This document shows, piece by piece, positions 8,864 through 16,079 of a stretch of 24,066 nt of DNA (position 1 is the first letter of the stretch; each line of letters opens with the position of its first letter). Source of the DNA: Candidatus Rifleibacteriota bacterium. Lineage in GTDB: Bacteria; UBP17; UBA6191; JACPRK01. The stretch spans positions 1 through 24,066 of the forward strand of contig JACQZL010000347.1 in NCBI GenBank assembly GCA_016213865.1, given 5' to 3'. Under the pieces are notes generated by a model. That model ran no database searches. It had not been told where the DNA came from and saw only the letters and a list, made by a program, of their open reading frames with translations. The translations under genes and the position numbers were made by a program.

Positions 8864-10246
8864 GTGAAGACGCACCCTGATGGACTGGTCGCCCCGCCCA
8901 ACCTGGACGAGTCGACGTTGACCGAGCTGGCGTGCCGGGCGGTCGCCATAGCCCGCGAGGCGGGCGCCGATCAGGCCGAGGCCTACCTGACAGTCGAGCG
9001 TGATCTCACCCTTGCTTCGCGCAGCCAGCGGATCGAGAAGACCGAGCAGGCGGTCGTTGCGGGGCTCGGCCTCAAGGTCTTCCGGCGCCTGCACAAGGCC
9101 TACGTCATCGGCTCGGGCTGGGACGAGCACGCGATCCGCGAGATGGCGCGACGGGCGCTCGAGTACGCCAGCGAGACGACGGCCGAGGCCGCGAACCGCC
9201 TCCCCGACGAGGCGACCGGCACCTACCATCTGGAGCTCTCAGAGCCCGAATTGGCCGGCCGTTCGATGGAGGACAAGCTCGCCCTCCTCCAGAGGATGGA
9301 GTCCGCGGCCCACGAGGCTCGGCAGGCGATCGAAAACACCCGGGAGGCCAGCTACTGGGACCGGAGCTTCACGAAGGTCCACGCGAACTCCCTCGGCCTC
9401 CTGTCGCTCGAGCAGAAGACGCACTGCGGACTCTCGGTGTCGGTGGTGGCCCGAGCGGGCTCCGAGAAGCAGGTCGGAGGCCAGTATCAGACCGAAAGGG
9501 TGTTCGGACGCCTGGACCCGGAGCGCGTGGGTCAAGAGGCGGCGGCCATCGCGGCACGCAAGCTGGGGGCCAGACCGGTCCCCAGTTGCCGGGCGCCCGT
9601 GGTCTTCGACAACCGGGTGGGGCTGCAATTCCTGGGCTACCTGATCGCCGCGGTCAATGGCGAGCGCGTGGCCCTCGGCGAGACGTTCCTCGCAGGCAAG
9701 CTGGGCGAGCCGGTCGCCTCGCCGTACGTGACGATTGTCGACGAGGCCGAGAGACAGGGCGGATATGCCAACAGCCTCGTGGATGGGGAGGGCGTTCGCA
9801 CGGCCAACAGGCGCATTCTCGAGGGCGGCATTCTGACCACGTACCTGCACGACCTCTACAGCTCGCTCAGGATGCGGGCGGCCCTGACCGGTAGCGTCCA
9901 GCGCGGCTCCTATGAGCGCGAGGGGAGCATCGGAGCGCACAACCTATACCTGGCGCCGGGAACCAGCACTCGCGACCAGATCGTCGCCGGGGTCCAGGCA
10001 GGACTGCTGGTGACGGACCTGATGGGGATGGGTCTGACGATGGCCAGCGGGAACTACTCCATCGGGGCAAGCGGCCTCTGGATCGAGCACGGGCAGATCA
10101 CCCACCCCGTCGAACGGGTCACGATCGCCTCCAACTTGCTGGAGATGCTGAGAGGCATCGAAGAGGTAGGCGAGGACCTGCGCTTCTGGGCCGGCACCGG
10201 GAGCCCGACCTTCAAGATCCGCGAAGTGGCGATCTCGGGGGAGTGA
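8864..10246 (+). CDS. pmbA: PmbA/TldE-type subunit of TldD/TldE metalloprotease
   Basis: 460 residues, the usual length for PmbA (TldE). Conserved stretches include AREAGADQAEAYL at the N-terminus, GLGLKVF, and the C-terminal segment YVTIVDEAERQGG, followed by LEGGILTTYLHDLYSSLRM and NYSIGASGLWIEHGQI. The HExxxH zinc motif of the catalytic TldD subunit is absent, as expected for the TldE partner. Known members form a heterodimeric cytosolic protease that processes microcin B17 or degrades unfolded peptides and CcdA. No tldD gene is in the window; it may lie elsewhere. Start: GTG 8864 with GAGGA 11 bases upstream. It converges with the proline dehydrogenase gene, with 70 bases between the stops. 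Confidence 0.93.
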   Translation: MKTHPDGLVAPPNLDESTLTELACRAVAIAREAGADQAEAYLTVERDLTLASRSQRIEKTEQAVVAGLGLKVFRRLHKAYVIGSGWDEHAIREMARRALEYASETTAEAANRLPDEATGTYHLELSEPELAGRSMEDKLALLQRMESAAHEARQAIENTREASYWDRSFTKVHANSLGLLSLEQKTHCGLSVSVVARAGSEKQVGGQYQTERVFGRLDPERVGQEAAAIAARKLGARPVPSCRAPVVFDNRVGLQFLGYLIAAVNGERVALGETFLAGKLGEPVASPYVTIVDEAERQGGYANSLVDGEGVRTANRRILEGGILTTYLHDLYSSLRMRAALTGSVQRGSYEREGSIGAHNLYLAPGTSTRDQIVAGVQAGLLVTDLMGMGLTMASGNYSIGASGLWIEHGQITHPVERVTIASNLLEMLRGIEEVGEDLRFWAGTGSPTFKIREVAISGE

Positions 10247-10316
10247 GCCGTGGGCCGGTGGGCCGACGCGAACCTCGGCTGCGTTCGTGGCGAGCGAGCC
10301 GCAAGCCGGAGAGCGC

Positions 10317-11222
10317 TCACCGGAACGCGTTGCTCACGATGAACCAGACGTTGGCGGGCCGTTCGGCCAGACGGCGCATCAAGTAGGGGTACCAGTTGGT
10401 GCCGTAGGGGACGTAGATGCGGAGGTTGAAGTCCCTGGCCAGCTCGGCCTGCAGGTCGCGCCGAATGCCGTGGAGCATCTGGAACTCGAAGGCCGACCGA
10501 GGCAGCTTCTCCTGCCGGGCGAACTCCTGGGCCGTGCGGATGATCCGTTCGTCGTGCGTGGCGATGCCGTGGTAGATGCCACTGGTCATCAGCCGTTTCA
10601 TCAGCTTGACGTAGTTCTTGTCGACGTCGGCTTTCGCCTGGAAGGCGACGGAGGCGGGCTCCTTGTAGGCCCCCTTGCAGAGGCGGAACTTCCCTCCGAG
10701 CTTCAGCAGTTCCTCGACGTCCTTCTCGGTGCGGTAAAGGTAGGCCTGCAGCGCGAGCCCCACGTTCTCGAACTCGGCCCGCGCGCTCCGGTAGACGTCC
10801 ATGGTCACGTCGGTGTACTTCGAGCCTTCCATGTCGATGCGCACGAAGCTGCCGAGGTCACGGGCCCGCTGGCAGATCTTACGGACCGCCTGCTGGCAGA
10901 GGTCCCGTGAGATGTCCAGACCCAGGGCGGTGAGCTTGACCGAGATATGACTCCTGACCTGGCTCTGGTGGATATCGTCCAGCAGCGCGAGGTACTCGGC
11001 CAGGGACTCCGCGGCTTCCGACTCGTGGCTGACGTTCTCGCCCAGGTGGTCGAGCGTCGCCTCGATGCCCTTCTGATTGAGCACACGGGCGGCCTCGATG
11101 GCGTCCTGGCGCTTCTCTCCGGCAACGAACCTCTGGGCCGACTTCCTCGAGAAATCGTGGCCCATGATGAAGCGCTGGATGCCCCTCATTTCGGACAGGT
11201 ACAGCAGCGTGCTGCGCAGCAT
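10317..11222 (-). CDS. Monofunctional proline dehydrogenase
   Basis: 301 residues, matching the short bacterial PRODH enzymes (Thermus type) that oxidise L-proline to pyrroline-5-carboxylate with FAD and pass electrons to the respiratory chain. Signature segments of the beta-alpha barrel are visible: SVKLTALGLDIS, RIDMEGSKYTD, FRLCKGAYKEP, IATHDERII, FQMLHGIRRDLQ and, near the end, YVPYGTNWYPYLMRRLAERP, which carries the proline-carboxylate-binding arginines. No P5C dehydrogenase domain or gene is present. Start: ATG 11222 is 4 bases after the stop of the kinase-FGE gene, with GGGGAAG overlapping that stop, so translation is coupled. An upstream extension in this frame is antisense-type sequence inside the kinase gene and was discarded. 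Confidence 0.95.
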   Translation of the reverse strand: MLRSTLLYLSEMRGIQRFIMGHDFSRKSAQRFVAGEKRQDAIEAARVLNQKGIEATLDHLGENVSHESEAAESLAEYLALLDDIHQSQVRSHISVKLTALGLDISRDLCQQAVRKICQRARDLGSFVRIDMEGSKYTDVTMDVYRSARAEFENVGLALQAYLYRTEKDVEELLKLGGKFRLCKGAYKEPASVAFQAKADVDKNYVKLMKRLMTSGIYHGIATHDERIIRTAQEFARQEKLPRSAFEFQMLHGIRRDLQAELARDFNLRIYVPYGTNWYPYLMRRLAERPANVWFIVSNAFR

Positions 11223-11226
11223 CTTC

Positions 11227-12780
11227 TCACTTCCCCGGAGGGTCGTCGCGGGCGCATCGGAATCCCACGTTGGGCATCTGGGTGTCTGCCAGCTCGGGAT
11301 ACCGCGCCCAGCATGAAAGTTCTTCGAATCGGCTGAACCAGGAGCCGCCGCGGAGGATCCGCCGTCGTGGGCGCTCGGTCTGCACCTGTCCGGCAGGGAG
11401 AGTGTCGAGAACGGGACCCTCCGGCGAGGCGGTCCACTCCAGGACATTGCCCAGCATGTCCTCGAGCCCGAACGGGCTGAGGCCGGACAGCCAGGCTCCG
11501 ACAGCGGTCAGCCGGCCCGGGCCTGCCTCGCGGCAGTTGCAGCGGCCGGGCTCGGCTTCCCGGCCCCAGGGGTAGGGCCTGGCGTCGGTCCCTCTGGCGG
11601 CCTTTTCCCATTCCGCTTCCGTCGGCAGTCGGGCGCCGCACCACTCGGCAAAAGCGCGGGCGTCCTCCCAGCTCACGCCGACGACCGGGCAATCCGGGCC
11701 GACCGGAACGTCAGAGCGCCCCGCATCCAGCCAGTAGCGCGGCTCCGGATGGCCCGTGGCTTCGACGAACTGACGGTAGCTTGCGTTGGTTACGGGGCAG
11801 CGGTCGATCCAGTAGCCGGGGAGCTCGACCGTCCTCTCTTCCCCGGGAGGGCCCATCACGAACGGGCCCGCCGGGATGCGGACCATGTCCGAGCGGGTGA
11901 GGGGCGCGTTCGGTCGCTGGACGATGGCCATCCCCGAGGCTGCGGCCAGTGCATCCCGCATGCCGGTGGCGCTGGCGAAGCGCCGTTCCGGGTCGGCCTC
12001 CAGGGCCTGCAGCACGACGCCGTCGACGGCCGCCGGGCAACCGGCGTTCTTCGAGCTGGGCGAGGCGAACCGCCCCATCGGCAGGTCGCCGGTCAGCAGC
12101 TCGTAGAGGAGGACCCCCGCCGAGTAGACATCGCTGCGGGCGTCAGCCCTCGCCGCATCGCGGCGTTGCTCGGGAGCCGCGTAGCCGAAGCTGCCCACGC
12201 TGGCGCCCGGTGAGGTGATGCGCGCCTGATCGATCGCCGACGGGCCCTTCAACAGAGCCAGGCCGAAGTCGGCGAGCTTGACCCGATCGTCCGACGTTAA
12301 CAGGACGTTGTGCGGCTTCACGTCGCGGTGGACGATGCCCCTTTCGTGGGCGAACGCGAGGGCGTCCAGCAACTCGAGGACGATCCGGACGGACTCGCTC
12401 CAGGCCGGCCGCGAACGTCCGATGCGTGTGCCGAGGGATTCACCGTCGATCCACTCCAGGACCAGGAACCTGGCCTGATCCCCCACGACCGTCTCCAGCA
12501 GGCGAACCACGCCCGGGTGCGTGAGCGCGCGAAGCGCGGCCGCCTCCTTTTCGAAGCGGGCCTCGATCTCCGGGTGGGGAACGCCGCCGGGGCCCAGCGA
12601 CTTGAGGGCGACCTGTCGCCCCGTGCGGACCTGGATGGCCCGGAAGACGACGCCCATGCCGCCGCGTCCCGCCTCCTCGATCACGCGGTAGCCCGCAATC
12701 GAGGGCAAGGTCCCGCCCGCGGCCCAGTGGGTGCTCTTACCGCTCGAACAGAAGGACATGGAAGGCGGATGATAGCCCAT
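11227..12780 (-). CDS. Ser/Thr protein kinase fused to formylglycine-generating-enzyme-like (SUMF1) domain
   Basis: About 517 residues. The first 290 form a Hanks-type kinase: glycine loop GRGGMGVVF, catalytic lysine in VALK (about K60), HRDVKPHN (D about 153), DFG (D about 171) and YAAPEQ. A FGE-sulfatase/SUMF1 fold follows (about 297-512): MVRIPAGPFVMG, CPVTNASYRQFVEATGH, GVSWEDARAFAEWCGARLPT, EAEWEKAARG, LGNVLEWT, RGGSW and VGFRCAR. The domain has the fold of enzymes that oxidise Cys to formylglycine, but most bacterial kinase-linked copies are of unknown activity and may bind ligands. No membrane helix is seen, so it is cytosolic. Start: ATG 12780 has AAGG nearby; ATG 12759 (510 residues) is an alternative with no ribosome site. 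It is divergent from murG and coupled to proline dehydrogenase. Confidence 0.93.
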   Translation of the reverse strand: MGYHPPSMSFCSSGKSTHWAAGGTLPSIAGYRVIEEAGRGGMGVVFRAIQVRTGRQVALKSLGPGGVPHPEIEARFEKEAAALRALTHPGVVRLLETVVGDQARFLVLEWIDGESLGTRIGRSRPAWSESVRIVLELLDALAFAHERGIVHRDVKPHNVLLTSDDRVKLADFGLALLKGPSAIDQARITSPGASVGSFGYAAPEQRRDAARADARSDVYSAGVLLYELLTGDLPMGRFASPSSKNAGCPAAVDGVVLQALEADPERRFASATGMRDALAAASGMAIVQRPNAPLTRSDMVRIPAGPFVMGPPGEERTVELPGYWIDRCPVTNASYRQFVEATGHPEPRYWLDAGRSDVPVGPDCPVVGVSWEDARAFAEWCGARLPTEAEWEKAARGTDARPYPWGREAEPGRCNCREAGPGRLTAVGAWLSGLSPFGLEDMLGNVLEWTASPEGPVLDTLPAGQVQTERPRRRILRGGSWFSRFEELSCWARYPELADTQMPNVGFRCARDDPPGK

Positions 12781-12852
12781 CGCCCCGGCCCTTGTCAGCT
12801 TCCGTCGCACGCGGCACCCCCACTCTGGACCGGCGCGGGCCGCTCTGCTTGA

Positions 12853-14028
12853 ATGCCGTCGATGGGGTCCAAACGACTGCGGATCGTCGTAACCGGAGGC
12901 GGCAGCGGCGGACATGCCAACCCGGCTGTTGCCTTCGTCGAGGGTTGGCGCAGCCAGGCAGGCGCCGCGGCGCCCGACTTCCAGTACCTCGGCAGCCACG
13001 CCGGCATCGAGGCCACTCTCGCCGCCGCGCGCGGGATCCCCTACCATCCCATCTCCACCGGGAAGCTCCGCAGGTACTTCTCGCTCCGGAACGCCGCGGA
13101 CGCGCTGCGCGTGGCGGCGGGCCTCGTACAGGCGGCGCGGCTCCTCGTGCGGCTGCGGCCCGATGCGGTCTTTTCGACGGGTGGGTTCGTGTCGGTCCCG
13201 GTCGTGGCCGCGGCATGGCTGCTCCGCATCCCGGTCATGGCCCACGAACAGACGGTTTCCAGCGGTCTGGCCAATCGCATCGCGGGGCGCCTCGCCGATC
13301 GGATCGCCATCAGCTTCGCAAGCTCGGCCGCCCACTTCCCCGCCCACAAGGTCGTCTTGACCGGCATTCCCCTCCGTCAAAGCCTCTTCGAGGGAGACGC
13401 AGCCCGTTTCCGAGTGTCCCACGGCTTCGAGGCCTCGCTGCCGCTGGTCTATGTCACGGGAGGAGCCCAGGGGTCCCGCGTCCTCAACGAGGCCGTTCGC
13501 CAGGTGTTGCCCCGGCTTGTTGCCGGGGCTTTCGTCGCGCACCAGTGCGGCCGCCATTCGTCCTACGACGCCCTCGGGATGATGCGGCAAGCCGCGGCCG
13601 CGCTGCCGCCCGAGCAGGCGTCTCGGTACCTGGTCTTCGACTACCTCGACCAGGGGCTGGGCGACCTGATGGCCGCGACCACCCTGCTGATCGGGCGGGC
13701 CGGGGCCGGGACGGTCTGCGAGGCCCTCGCCCTGGCCTTGCCGGCAGTCCTGGTCCCCCTGGCGACGTCAGCCGGAGACGAGCAGCGCAAGAATGCTCGT
13801 TTGCTGGCCGACGCAGGTCAGGCCCTCGTGATCGAAGAGGCTGAACTGAACGGAGACCGTCTGCTGCAGGCTGTTCGCGAGCTTCTCGAGGAGCCTCAGC
13901 GTCTCGAGGCGATGCGACAGGCCTCGCGCGGTCTCTTCATCCCGGGAGCCGTCGGGCGTCTGGTGGCCGAGATGGAAGCGCTGGCCGGTCGCCGCGGCGG
14001 CGACGGCAAAGACGCCGCTCTGCGCTAG
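12853..14028 (+). CDS. murG: MurG-like UDP-N-acetylglucosaminyltransferase
   Basis: 391 residues, GT28/GT-B fold. The N-terminal acceptor domain has TGGGSGGHANPAVA, then FSTGGFVSVPVV and MAHEQ. The C-terminal donor domain has VTGGAQGSRVLNEAV and GRAGAGTVCEALALALPAVL, with DEQRKNARLLADAGQA after it. MurG transfers GlcNAc from UDP-GlcNAc to lipid I at the inner face of the membrane, giving lipid II for peptidoglycan. It stands alone, not beside mraY, ftsW or murC as in the usual dcw cluster, so it could be the only murG relocated or a paralogue acting on another lipid acceptor. Start: ATG 12853; a second ATG at 12862 also fits and neither has a strong ribosome site. It is divergent from the kinase-FGE gene. 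Confidence 0.85.
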   Translation: MPSMGSKRLRIVVTGGGSGGHANPAVAFVEGWRSQAGAAAPDFQYLGSHAGIEATLAAARGIPYHPISTGKLRRYFSLRNAADALRVAAGLVQAARLLVRLRPDAVFSTGGFVSVPVVAAAWLLRIPVMAHEQTVSSGLANRIAGRLADRIAISFASSAAHFPAHKVVLTGIPLRQSLFEGDAARFRVSHGFEASLPLVYVTGGAQGSRVLNEAVRQVLPRLVAGAFVAHQCGRHSSYDALGMMRQAAAALPPEQASRYLVFDYLDQGLGDLMAATTLLIGRAGAGTVCEALALALPAVLVPLATSAGDEQRKNARLLADAGQALVIEEAELNGDRLLQAVRELLEEPQRLEAMRQASRGLFIPGAVGRLVAEMEALAGRRGGDGKDAALR

Positions 14029-14355
14029 CCGAAACAGGTTGCAGGCGCCGCCGGCGCTCCAGATCACACACCGGGCGGCGACGGAGCCTCCGGCCACCGT
14101 TGCCTCCACCGTGTCCAGCACCAGTTCCACCACCGTCGGGCGCACCATCGAGTAGAGCCGGTTCTCGTTCCAGTCTCCCGGCAGCAACTGCAGGGCCGCC
14201 GCCAGCACTTTCAGCAGCACCCAGGTCCGTTCGTATCTTTCGAAGAAGGCGCCCACGGTTCGGTTCCAGCCGGCGCCAAGCACGCACCCTGCCAGATCCG
14301 AGGTTCGCGGCCGCTCCTTTGTCGAGCTGCGAAAACGGGCCCCGGGGCCCCTCAC
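13768..14355 (-). CDS. Probable small hypothetical protein, overlapping the 3' end of murG
   Basis: An open frame of 195 codons (GTG start) with no family I recognise. In 14101-14220 my hand count of this frame gives G or C at 36/40 third positions, 13/40 second and 30/40 first, the pattern of a real gene in this genome. The stretch RTVGAFFERYERTWVLLK also reads like protein. The last 87 codons overlap the murG coding end on the opposite strand, so the true C-terminus may be shorter, or the gene may be a truncated remnant. It is downstream of the cNMP-binding gene on the same strand, so it could be the third gene of that operon. Coding status is moderately supported; the ends are uncertain. 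Confidence 0.4.
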   Translation of the reverse strand: MRGPGARFRSSTKERPRTSDLAGCVLGAGWNRTVGAFFERYERTWVLLKVLAAALQLLPGDWNENRLYSMVRPTVVELVLDTVEATVAGGSVAARCVIWSAGGACNLFRLAQSGVFAVAAAATGQRFHLGHQTPDGSRDEETARGLSHRLETLRLLEKLANSLQQTVSVQFSLFDHEGLTCVGQQTSILALLVSG

Positions 14356-14483
14356 GCTCGCAAGATCATGTCACGCATGCGCCGTCGCCTGCTGTAACGT
14401 TCCGTTCCTACGGGACGGCGCCGAGCAGGTCCTGCGACCGCCCGAAAGCCGCCCGGGCCTCCGAAGACGCGAGCGAGCGGCAA

Positions 14484-14918
14484 TCAGTTCGTCTGATGGG
14501 CCCGGAGTGTGGCCGCGAGGCTCTCGACGTCCAGGTTGCCCTGGCTTTCGAGTGCCCCGATGGCGTCCTGGAACGAGCGCAGGCGCAGGCACATCATCCG
14601 GAGCAGCATCAGCACCACATGTGGCGCGTCCTTGATCCGCTCCAGCAGGTTGTCCCGCGACAGGACCATCACCCTGGTCGGACCGCACGCGGTGGCGGAG
14701 GCGCTGCGGGGTTGATTGTCGAGCAACGCCATCTCTCCGAAGTACTCCCCCTTGCCGAGGACCGACAGGACCGTGCGAACGCCGCCGACGACGCGAGCGA
14801 TCTCCACCTTGCCTTCCTGGATGACGTACATCACGTCGCCCGGGTCGCCCTCCTGGAAGAAGACCGTTCCATCGGGATACACGGAACCGAACAGGCTGGC
14901 AGCCAGAGACTCGGTCAT
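14484..14918 (-). CDS. Stand-alone cyclic-nucleotide-binding domain protein (paralogue A)
   Basis: 144 residues, essentially one cNMP-binding beta-roll plus a C-terminal helical tail. The phosphate-binding cassette FGEMALLDNQPRSASA is intact, including the Glu and Arg that contact the ribose and cyclic phosphate in CAP/PKA domains. There is no helix-turn-helix, so it is not a CRP-type transcription factor by itself; an adaptor or protein-protein switch is more likely. ATG 14918 overlaps the TGA of the HAD gene (ATGA), and AAGGGA lies about 7-9 bases upstream. It aligns without gaps over its whole length to the protein at 23383-23817, about half the residues identical by my hand alignment, including the LRAH ending. 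Confidence 0.92.
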   Translation of the reverse strand: MTESLAASLFGSVYPDGTVFFQEGDPGDVMYVIQEGKVEIARVVGGVRTVLSVLGKGEYFGEMALLDNQPRSASATACGPTRVMVLSRDNLLERIKDAPHVVLMLLRMMCLRLRSFQDAIGALESQGNLDVESLAATLRAHQTN

Positions 14919-15676
14919 GGAGGGGTCCCTTCCCGCGTTGCGGCCTCTTTGTGGCGCCGACCGGGACGCAGGTCATGGGTCCCCGGCAGCATGCGCAGCA
15001 ACTCGGAGAGTCGGCGGATCTTGAGGCAGTCGCTGGCAGGATGCAGGCCGAGCGGGTCCAGCAAGATCGGGGTCACACCCGCCTTGCGGGCGCCCAGGAC
15101 ATCCACCGAGTAGAGATCGCCGACGTGGATGGCCTGGTGAGGCGCGAAGCCGGTCCGGTCGAGGGCCATCTCGAAGATGCGCGGATCGGGCTTCTCGATG
15201 CCCACGACGCGCGAGTCCAGAATGGCGTCGAAGTGTCGGGCCATGCCTTTCTTGCGCAGCCAGGATTCCACCCTGCCATCGGCGTTCGAAACGACCGCCA
15301 GGCGATAGCCCGCTTCTCTGAGCCGGGCCAGGACCGGTTTGGTCCACGGCCGGACCAGGATCCACAGGCCGGTCTCGTCGTGCCGCCGGCGGAGGATCGG
15401 CTCGAGCCTGTCGAACAGCCCGTCCTCGAGCCCGGCTCCGGTCAGCATCGTCTTGTAGTACTGCCGCCAGCGCGAAGCGTCCGTGCCGCAGTCAGTCCCC
15501 TGCACGACGCGATCGACTTCGACCCGGGCGTGAGCCTCGGCCTGCCGGATGGCGCGCGCTGACAACCGCGCGCCCACGCTCTGCGCTGCCCTGGCAAGGT
15601 AGGGATAGTCGACGAAGAGCAACGTGTTGCCGACATCCAGCAAGACCAGCTTGACGTCCTTCGTTAGCGCCTGCAT
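14915..15676 (-). CDS. HAD-superfamily hydrolase (HAD-IA type)
   Basis: 253 residues with four HAD motifs in order: motif I LLDVGNTLL (nucleophile D14), motif II VVSNADG, motif III GIEKPDPRIF (Lys) and motif IV HVGDLYSVDVLGARKAG. A helical cap lies between motifs I and II. The residue two after the nucleophile is Gly, where many phosphatases have the acid/base Asp; DxGxT variants occur in HDHD3-like members, so the substrate (small phosphoester, or other) cannot be named. Start: ATG 15676 just before the KLVLLDVGNT strand; in-frame codons upstream are unsupported. Its TGA overlaps the start of the cNMP-binding gene, so the two are translationally coupled. Confidence 0.9.
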   Translation of the reverse strand: MQALTKDVKLVLLDVGNTLLFVDYPYLARAAQSVGARLSARAIRQAEAHARVEVDRVVQGTDCGTDASRWRQYYKTMLTGAGLEDGLFDRLEPILRRRHDETGLWILVRPWTKPVLARLREAGYRLAVVSNADGRVESWLRKKGMARHFDAILDSRVVGIEKPDPRIFEMALDRTGFAPHQAIHVGDLYSVDVLGARKAGVTPILLDPLGLHPASDCLKIRRLSELLRMLPGTHDLRPGRRHKEAATREGTPP

Positions 15677-15851
15677 CGGGGCCAGGTTAGCACAAGGAGC
15701 ACTCCCGAATTCGTGGCACGAGTGAATCCTCTCCAGAGAAGGCCTTCGGCCATCTCCAAGGAGGGGCGGAGGCACGAGCCCCGGTCGTTCGGCCGTGACC
15801 GTTCACGGCAGTATCGCGAGGAGCGGGCGAAACGGCAGGTTTGGAGGCCTC

Positions 15852-15956
15852 TTCACCACGAAGACACGGAGCACACCAAGGAAGCACGAAAGGGAAAGCA
15901 AGACAAAGAAGTCAATCTTGGTGCCGACTTAGGGCCCTTCGTGACTTGGTGGTGAA
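15852..15956. repeat. Imperfect inverted repeat, CACGAAGACAC family, copy 1
   Basis: The left arm TTCACCACGAAGACACGGAG (15852-15871) pairs with the reverse complement of CTTCGTGACTTGGTGGTGAA (15937-15956) at 17 of 20 positions. The same words occur in the 20789-20884 element. This copy's centre is degenerate. A third, isolated right-arm-like segment with TCTTGGTGACTTCGTGGGTC lies at 16023-16052. Confidence 0.75.
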
Positions 15957-16022
15957 CGCTTACGGCCGGCCCGCGCTCACCTGTCTCCAGGTGCCTGGTG
16001 GGTCGTCTCCGATTTGTGCCGT

Positions 16023-16052
16023 CCTTTGGGTCTTGGTGACTTCGTGGGTCAA
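16023..16052. repeat. Half copy of the CACGAAGACAC repeat (right arm)
   Basis: The reverse complement contains GACCCACGAAGTCACCAAGA, closely resembling the left arms at 15852 and 20789. It could pair with the 15852 arm to make a larger hairpin of about 200 bases, or be a remnant of another insertion. Confidence 0.5.
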
Positions 16053-16079
16053 GCCATGGCACGTTTCTCTGGAAACGCA

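Larger units (their letters stand above)
15677..16079. other. 403-base non-coding spacer between HAD and CHAD genes
   Basis: No credible gene was found. The HAD promoter should lie in the first part (reading minus), but no clear -35/-10 was found. The centre is filled by the CACGAAGACAC-type inverted repeat at 15852-15956 and a further half element at 16023-16052. Confidence 0.6.

Noticed and set aside
8624..9229. 202-residue N-terminal extension of the hybrid kinase
   Set aside because: It is antisense to pmbA, while ATG 8623 begins a canonical receiver domain with a good ribosome site.
14484..14918. CRP/FNR-type transcription factor
   Set aside because: The protein ends after the cNMP domain and a helix; no DNA-binding domain exists here or in the paralogue at 23383-23817.
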